Source: Panicum virgatum (Eukaryota > Streptophyta > Magnoliopsida > Poales > Poaceae). From it: a DNA stretch of 64,000 nt. How positions within the stretch are numbered: the stretch's first letter is position 1; each line of letters opens with the position of its first letter. The position numbers and the translations under genes were made by a program. The stretch lies in assembly GCF_016808335.1 (NCBI RefSeq), contig NC_053142.1:47601795-47665794 (forward strand), read 5' to 3'. Under the pieces are notes generated by a model. It was given only the letters and a program-made list of their open reading frames with translations. It ran no database searches and was not told the DNA's origin. Below, piece after piece: positions 57,137 to 64,000 of the stretch.

Positions 57137-59767
57137 TCAGGTCGTCATGCTATCAGTTCTTGGCATAACAAGCTTGGGGCACCCTGCTACCTTAAGCCTC
57201 TGAACGCTGGTCAGCACCGTCAGCCCGTCCACCGACGAGAGCTCCTTGCAGGACCTGATCTCCAGCTTCTTCAGCGATGGCAGTGCTGCGGACGCCGGCA
57301 AGCCAAACAACTTGACGCCGTGGAAGCCTTCGATTTTCAGCGACACCAGGGACTCGAGCTCCGGGATGTCGGGGAGCTGGTGGCCGCAGTGGAGAACCAG
57401 CTCGGTCAAAGAAGGGGTGCAGGGCAGCCTCTTCAGGTCCGGGCACCTACTGATGCAGACTTTGTGCAGGCGAGGGCAGTCGCCTTCGGATGCTTCGAAC
57501 AGCTCTTCTAAACCGTACATCTCCCACAGATTTAGCAGCTCCAGAGATGGGAACTTGGTCGTGCCATGTGTGTTGTTGGTTAGCCTCTTCACGTCGTACA
57601 TCTTCCGTACGCCCAGGAACTTGAGAGATGGCAGCTGGGCGATGGCAGGGAATTGGGTGCAGTTGCAGCAGCTGTCCAATGTGAGTGACACTAAGTTGGG
57701 CAAGGAAGAAGATCCCTGCATCCAAGCAGGGAACAAACTGCCCTCAAAACCTCTGATTGTGAGCTCTTGCAGATTGGTGTGCGGCTGGAGGCTTTCAAGG
57801 ACCTGCTCAGCCATATTTTCTGTGTCTTCGTCTTCGTCTTCATCATCAATGTTGATGCCACCATCGTGCCATTGCAGTGTCAAATCCTTTAGGTGATGCT
57901 TATCCTTCAGGCCAGCCTCCTGAGCCTTGCTGCCAGTTTTGACATTTTCAAGTCCTGAAAGCTGAAGGCAACCCCTCAGATTCTGCAAGTTTCCCAGCTC
58001 ACTGACCGAGCAGTGTGACGGGTGACTGCTTGCATGGAAGACTGGCAGTGTCCGGAGCTCAGAAAGCTGTGCTACACCTTGTGGCAATTGAACGTAGCCC
58101 AGATCTTTGGTCACATCAAGATGGCGCAGCTTAATCAGCTTCTTTGTGTCCCCAGGTAATTCGGTGAGGAAGCGGCAGTCTTTCGCTTCCAGTGTCTGAA
58201 GATTGCTGAGGCAGCAGAGCTCAGATGGCAGAGCCCTGATGCTTGTGTTGCTGACAGATAAGTACTGCAGGTTTCTTAGGCCAACAATGGACCCTGGGAG
58301 CTCTTCAGTGTCAGTATGGCTCAGATCCAGCGTCTCTAAGGATGTGAACTTCAGAAAGAAATCGTCTAAACCGACAAGATTTAAGGTGGGGGGAGAAATC
58401 TTGTACGGTTGCCACTCAGGTTGCACCACCAGGAATGTTTGCAAATCCTTCAACTCTTCTGTTTTGGACATCAGTTCGACAGTCTGAAATTGAGAGGAAA
58501 CGAGCGACAAATGAAGAATATTTTCATATAGGCTGCTCAGGAGATCCTCAGACTTGAAATATGTGTCACGGGAGACAGATGCCACCACATCGTAAATAAG
58601 ATCATGCATCACGAACTTGTTATCTTTACAATCATGAGATGGTGAGTACTGAAAGAATGATCTGCACATCAACTCAGTGAAATATTCAATTCCAACATCT
58701 TCAAGTTCACGCCTAACGACAGGCGCGACAAAACCTCGAGAGAGCCATAGGAGGACTGTATGATGTATGTCAAATATGTAACCTTTGGGGAACAAGGAAC
58801 AAAATGCAAGGCAATTCTTGAGATGTTCTGGTAAAACATTATGACAGAGATGTAAACATGAGATTATGTTCCCTTCCAACTTGTCCTGTTCCAGGATAAC
58901 CGTATCTGTATGGCATAGAAGACCACCAAGTGCCTTCAAGTTAAGGGGATTAGCCCCAAATCTGGCAATTAACTTCTTAGCAATGGCCACTAATTCCGGG
59001 TACCTCTTAATATCATGGCCCTTACCAGCATACTGTTCAAGAAGAATCAAGCTATTTTCTTCGGATAAAGGACCCAAGCGATAGGAATGTATTGCTCCAC
59101 CTGTAAGAGCACCAATAGTGCCACAAGTTGTAGCTACAACAACAGCGCTGCCTTTTGCACCAGCATTTAGAACTTCTAACACGTTAGTCCAAAAGAGTCT
59201 GTCCTCTATGTCTGCATCATCCAACAAAATCAAGAACTTTTTATCAGTGAGTGCCTCCTTAACCATTTCTTCCAGAAAACTGAGGTCGGTAGTTGTATAA
59301 GGGGCATGCGTGGGAAACTCGATTATCTTCCTAAACAAAATTTCTCTGTCAAATTTGGCAGACATTTGTATCCAAATCCTCATGTCAAAAGTATCCAACA
59401 ACTCTTCGTCATTGTGAAGGGCGTGAAGCAGTGAAGTCTTGCCCTGTCCGCCCTCGGAAATTATGCAAATGACGGAACAATTGTTTCCACCATTTCTGTT
59501 CAATAATATCTCTTCTGTTATACGTTCTTTGATATCATCTCTACCATGAAGTTGTTGGGCAGCCTAAGAGAATAAAGGGATACGCAGCCAAAAAATGAGT
59601 GAATAATCAAACACAGTAGTGCACTGGTAACATAAATTCTTCGAGGAGAATACAAGAACCTGTTGCAAACATGAATGATGGGATCCTACACTTTGCCATT
59701 GTGCTCCCCTTGCAATCCATGACTTCAGATCACTATAAAGAGTAGAATGCTGCACCTCAATCTGCAT
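57137..59767 (-). CDS. NB-LRR protein lacking an N-terminal coiled coil
   Basis: Two exons are visible: 59767-59660 (36 codons from an ATG, phase 0) and 59563-57137 (808 codons plus stop), joined across CAACAG|GTTCTT and CTCTTAG|GCTGCC. Counting from the Met at 59503, the P-loop GGQGKT is at 18-23, kinase-2 LLDDAD at 93-98, RNBS-D-like CLAFCSLFPKGY at 231-242 and MHD at 299-301. Leucine-rich repeats with LETLDLS, LQYLSV and LRHLDV run from about 360 to the end. The GLPL motif is altered (ANPLNLK). NLRs are intracellular immune receptors of the STAND ATPase class. No coiled-coil, TIR or RPW8 domain lies upstream; the kinase copy 2 stop is only 60 bp away. It may be a truncated NLR, or the back half of a kinase-NLR fusion. 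Confidence 0.85.
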
Positions 59768-59827
59768 GTTCAGTGCAAATATTTGTTAGCTGAGTACTTG
59801 GTGTTGTAGACACGATGAATTCAGTGC

Positions 59828-61478
59828 CTAAATAACCTTGTTACATCCAAGTAACGGATTGCTGACGCATTGCCATGACTGCATGGACATTTCCGACGAC
59901 GAGGATGGTTCTGTTGTGGTGAACGATTTTGTGGTGGGAGAGCGCGTCTCACTTGATCTTTGCTCCTTGCTGCTGACCTTGAGTTCCGCAAAGTCAGTGA
60001 TCATAGTGGGCCTAGTGATCTTGTCTACGGGGATCCTTTTCTCCCCTGTGAGCATCCGGACAACACTGGTCATGTTGGGACGACGTGCCATTGCGTCCTG
60101 CGTGCATAGCAGGCCAATCTTCAAGAAGCGGCATGCCTCCTCGACATCCAGGTCGTCCCCTATGTCGATATCAATGATCTCTTCCAAACGTCCTTCCTCG
60201 TGGAGTCCCCATGTCTGCAAGAGCAGCAGCTTACTTGTCAAGTTCAATGATATTTATTGCATCATTGGTTCAGGGCATACTGATTTATATGCCACGAGGC
60301 AAAATTGACCCAATTTACTACTTGTAGGCTACTTTATTTGATATGTGGCAAGAACGGCTTACCCTTTCAAGAAGAAATTGATCTTCAGAAGGTAATCTTG
60401 TATTAGTGTTGCATCTTCCACTGACAATTTCTAAAAGAAGAACTCCATAACTATAGATGTCGGACTTCTTTGTCACTTGACCACGGATTGCATATTCAGG
60501 AGCCAAGTATCCTCTAAACATAAATGGAAGTAGAAGTCAGAACTACAGAAAATCATGCAAAAGAAGCTTCACAACCAGGACTTAGGGGTATGCTTACAAT
60601 GTGCCGGCAACTCGGGTGCTCGCGTGAGTTGCATTGGGTAGGAGCCTCGCCAACCCAAAATCAGAAATTTTGGGGGTGAGATCCTTGTCAAGAAGAATGT
60701 TGCTCGCCTTTATGTCCCGGTGGATAATGGGAGGTCGGATTTCCTCATGGAGAAATGCAAGTCCACAGGCAACACCAACAGCAATTTTGACGCGTGCCCG
60801 CCAGTTGAACCGAATGTTACTATATATGGTTCCTGCAATGGCACACCCTAAACATCTGTAAGTATGGAATACGAAGATATTTACGATCGGAACAGGCGTT
60901 AGGCGGAACAATGATTAACCTAGCAATGTCTGTGCAAGGCTGTTGTTCTCAAGGTAATTGTAAACAAGGATTCTGTGAGAGCCTTCAGCGCAGCAACCGA
61001 TAAGAGTGATGAGATTTTCGTGCTTGATGTCAGATATTGCTGTAAGTTCAGTCAAAAACTCCCGGATACCTTGCCTTGATGTAGCAGATAGAACTTTCAC
61101 TGCAACTACTGTCCCATCTTTAAGCATTCCCTGATCAACCAAAATTGAAATATAAGCCAAGGATTCTCATGCTGTCTGCTCAAGACACTGATACAATTCT
61201 GAAAAATGTTGTGCATATTTACCCTGAAGACAGAACCAAAGACACCCTCGCCAATCTTATTTCCACCACTGAAATCTTGTGTAGCCTCTCTCAAATCATT
61301 GTAAGAGAAGACTTTCACACGATGTACATCTGGAACAACAAAGCAAGAACATGTAAGAATGGAAAATTGCACGAATGTCAAATGGATGTAGCAGTGACAA
61401 TAACGCAAAAAAATGCTAACCATCATCGCCTTGAACGGCCTGTTCAGCTTTCTTTCCAAACGTAAAGCAGCAACCCAT
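59828..61478 (-). CDS. Receptor-like cytoplasmic kinase, copy 2
   Basis: Six exons parallel to copy 1: 61478-61421, 61329-61223, 61130-60920, 60832-60598, 60513-60363 and 60214-59828, closing to 1149 nt (382 aa). It keeps MGCC, GEGVFG (loop intact, one Gly changed), VAVKV, HRD, DFG and APE. Differences include RGLAFLH to CGLAFLH, loss of one Pro codon after RLLP, and a new tail of about 19 residues after SSSSE. Sequence similarity to copy 1 covers about 59873-61755 and ends just before the leader exon, so the original promoter and leader exon were not carried along. Its last codons include AACAAG|GTTATT, a possible donor in phase 0. Confidence 0.85.
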
Positions 61479-62491
61479 CTTTACCAATACAGTTGCAGAT
61501 GTGCCCACAGAGAAAAGCAGGGAACTTATAAGCAGTTTCTGAAAAAATAAAGATGTGTTGACCATCACCAGAGATTTCAATAGATCAATTGGGATTAGTA
61601 AATCAACCTAAATGAAAGGAAAGTACAATTACAACTGGTATTGCCAGATAGCCGTTGGACTCAGATGGCAATTATAGAGTGGAAAGTTCGAAACACATTG
61701 ATACTACGTTTTTTAGCTACACCGCATTCCAACTTTTCAGGTTACTGCTGTAAAAGTTGGGAACCAATGGTGGTCATCCTTGGATGATGACTGATTGATC
61801 ACGTTGTGTGGATTTGATGTATCTCTTGGCTTGTAATGTGCAAGCGTAGGATGCGATGTGGCGGTCGACACATGTCAAGTGAGAGGTTCATGCTGATGGA
61901 CCAAGAACGGTGAAGGGTGAACACCAGTAGGCTTGTACTGAGAGACCCAAGGAATCCGGACGGAGTCACGGGCGGTCCACGCAGGACCGGCTCTAGGGGT
62001 AGGCCAAAAGTGCGACCGCCTAGGCCCCAGCTAGTTAGGGGCATAAAATTTTCCGCGGCCAATGTATATATACATACAAATATTTTTGCTCAATATCTAT
62101 TCAATTATTTCTATCTTTCTACTTGTTCATGTTAATATGCATGTATTGCTCACAGCCGCTATTTGCCAAACATCCGGGACTCCAAAAACATAGTCTTTTA
62201 GTGCCTATATTATTAGTTAGCTAGTGTTCGATTTTCTCATTTGTTGTTGATTGCAATATATTTAATCTGCAAATATTTTTATTCCTGATCAACATTAAAT
62301 CTATTAATGCTAAAATCAACAATCGTGGCCATCACATGCCTTTATTTTGTACTAGGAGCTTTATGGGCCCTTCGTTCATCATCCTTCTCATTTTAATTTA
62401 AGATGATCTACTTCATTCTTTTATAATTTCTATTGTAATATTGGTATTATTTTGATCAAACTAGAAATATGTTGTTATAAGTTAACTTATA
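61479..62491. other. Upstream of kinase copy 2, then unassigned
   Basis: The leader acceptor seen at copy 1 is conserved near 61540, but no leader exon with a donor is found; similarity to copy 1 stops near 61755. At 61982 CAGGACCGGCTCT...GCGACCGCCTAGG resembles one end of a hAT element, but no partner end or duplication was found. The rest is AT-rich. Confidence 0.4.
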
Positions 62492-63172
62492 CTAGCTTAT
62501 CAACCCGTGCTCCCGCACGGGCTAATTAGAACTAATTGATACCAATTTCTAAAGCGAGTAAAGATTTTCATCTAAATTTTTTGTTTGGTTCATCTTATGT
62601 CGTTAACAAGTGGATCTTAGTCCATCCCGTATGCGAGTCGAACCATAACCCTCCGTCCATGATTCGATCACGTAGATCCCAATACAAAATAATATAATGG
62701 CAACTATATGTATCCTACAGATTAATGCCAGGCAACTATACGTATCTGATATTTATATCAACTTTATTCATAGCAACGCACTAGCATATTTGCCTATATA
62801 AAAATAAAGCTTATAGCTAATGATTATAATTCTCTATCTTTCCCTCTTTCATCTATTAAATATTGTAACACATGCTCTAAAATACATATTTATCATTATC
62901 CAGTTGCAATAGATTTTATTTTGCACCATATCTCCACGTATGTTTGATATATGTTTAATTGAATCATTTGTTTGTGAATTAGTATTCTTATCTTTTCCAC
63001 CATACATGAATATATGGTAATACATATCGTGATTAGTATTTTATATAAATAATAACATAAATATAATGATAGAAATAGTAATTTAGAATTTTATATTGGT
63101 GCACTTTAATATTTTATTATAACTATATAATCTATATTCAAATTTAGGGGTTACTTTAATTTTTAATAATGA
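62492..63172 (-). mobile_element. Candidate short Helitron (-)
   Basis: On the minus strand the 3' end shows a CCCGTGC-GGGA-GCACGGG hairpin, spacer TTGATAAG, CTAG (62495-62492) and host T. A possible 5' start is TCATTATTAAAAATTAAAG at 63172, preceded by A. The interior is AT-rich and noncoding. The 3' end is credible; the 5' end is uncertain. Confidence 0.4.
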
Positions 63173-63174
63173 TA

Positions 63175-64000
63175 TACAACAACAACAACATAGCCTTTTT
63201 CCCAAGCAAGTTGGGGTAGGCTAGAGATGAAACCCGAAAGAAATAAGTTCAAGATTCAGGCACATTGATAGTTATTCTCCAAGCGCTCCTATCCAAAACT
63301 ATCTCTTTAGAGATATTCTAATCCTTAAGGTCTCTCTTAACCGACTCATCCCACGTCAGTTTAGGTCTACCTCTATCCCTCTTTACATTATCGACCCGCT
63401 CAAGAACCCTATTACGCACCGGCGCCTCAGGAGACATTCGTTGGACATGTCCAAACCATCTCAGCCGATGCTAGGTAAGTTTCTCCTCAATTGGTGCCAC
63501 CCCGACCCTATCCCGAATAACTTCGTTCCGGACTCTATCCCTCCTTGTGTGCCCGCAAAACCACCGCAACATCCGCATCTCTGCTACACTCAGTTGCTGG
63601 ACATGTCGCCTTTTTGTAGGCCAACATTTAGCACCGTATAACATCGCCGGACGAATTGTTGTCCTATAGAATTTGCCTTTTAGCTTTTGTGGCACCCTCT
63701 TGTCACAAAGGATGCCAAAATCTTGCCGCCATTTCAACCAGCCAGCTGAAATTCTATGCCTAACATCTTCATCAATGTCGCCATCCTTTTGTAGCACCGA
63801 TCCTAAATACCGAAAAATATCCTTCTGGACCACCACTTGCCCATCTAGACTAACGTCTCCCCCCTCATGCCTAGTCGCGCTGAAATCGCACATCATGTAC
63901 TCGGTCTTGGTCCTACTAAGTCTGAACCCTTTCGACTCTAACGTGCGTCTCCACAGCTCTAACTTCCTATTAACCCCTGCCCTACTCTCGTCAACAAGCA
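63175..64000 (-). mobile_element. RTE-type LINE, 3' part
   Basis: The minus-strand 3' end has a (GTT)n tail (63175-63191 on plus: ACAACAACAAC). The coding part is 63471-64000, open through the right window edge. It reads [57 protein letters not shown] and [19 protein letters not shown], the C-terminal part of the reverse transcriptase of abundant grass RTE-clade LINEs. The endonuclease and RT active site would lie beyond the window. A stop ends the frame at 63471; whether that is the natural end or early cannot be judged. Confidence 0.85.

Noticed and set aside
61982..62060. A full hAT element starting CAGGACCGGCTC
   Set aside because: Only one end-like sequence was found; no inverted partner and no 8-bp duplication.
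1..64000. CRISPR arrays, prokaryotic operons or tRNA genes
   Set aside because: The DNA is plant nuclear; no regularly spaced short repeats, operons or cloverleaf-type genes were recognised by eye.

Overview
The window is nuclear DNA of a grass (Poaceae), probably a panicoid grass. The genes are intron-rich with GT/AG junctions and GC-rich leaders. The spaces between them hold grass-type MITEs, Helitron ends, a Cassandra TRIM, a Tat-lineage Gypsy element and an RTE-type LINE. Species assignment is inference. All calls come from reading the sequence; no database search was possible.

Layout. 1-6.5 kb: unassigned sequence with several small DNA transposons. 6.58-9.97 kb: a housekeeping-type F-box/kelch gene (+) with a TATA box, a leader intron and an intronless ORF of 450 aa. 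10.9-13.9 kb: a six-exon receptor-like cytoplasmic kinase gene (-) of the CRPK1/At1g16670 type, with a leader exon; a hAT MITE lies just upstream of it. 14-21.7 kb: mostly unassigned, with tandemly duplicated exon-like units and one diverged ribosomal protein L38 exon. 21.78-44.76 kb: a three-level retrotransposon nest. A solo LTR (TSD AAAAC) was hit by a 20.4-kb Tat-type Gypsy element (TSD AATTG), which was hit in turn by a 4.6-kb long-LTR element (TSD CAGCT). The Gypsy element carries gag-pol on the minus strand and a separate intron-containing gene on the plus strand between pol and the 3' LTR; both are decayed. 45-47.4 kb: a Tourist MITE, a small 116-aa gene (-) and a hAT MITE in its upstream region. 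47.8-53.5 kb: a Cassandra TRIM with 5S rRNA-like sequence in its LTRs, joined directly to a 4.7-kb LTR, the pair sharing one outer TSD (TTAGT). 53.8-56.6 kb: a minus-strand Helitron candidate with exon-like GC-rich fragments and a minisatellite. 57.1-61.5 kb: an NB-LRR gene without a coiled-coil domain, lying 60 bp downstream of a second copy of the kinase gene, same strand. 62.5-64 kb: another Helitron-type end and the 3' part of a LINE.

Biology. The most unusual arrangement is the kinase/NB-LRR pair. Kinase copy 2 is a duplicate that lost the leader exon and promoter seen at copy 1. Its last seven codons were replaced by a new tail, and that tail ends in a potential splice donor that can join in frame to the NB-LRR exons. 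A kinase-NLR fusion transcript is therefore possible. The other notable items are the antisense gene in the Gypsy element, the Cassandra/long-LTR chimera and the gene-fragment Helitron.
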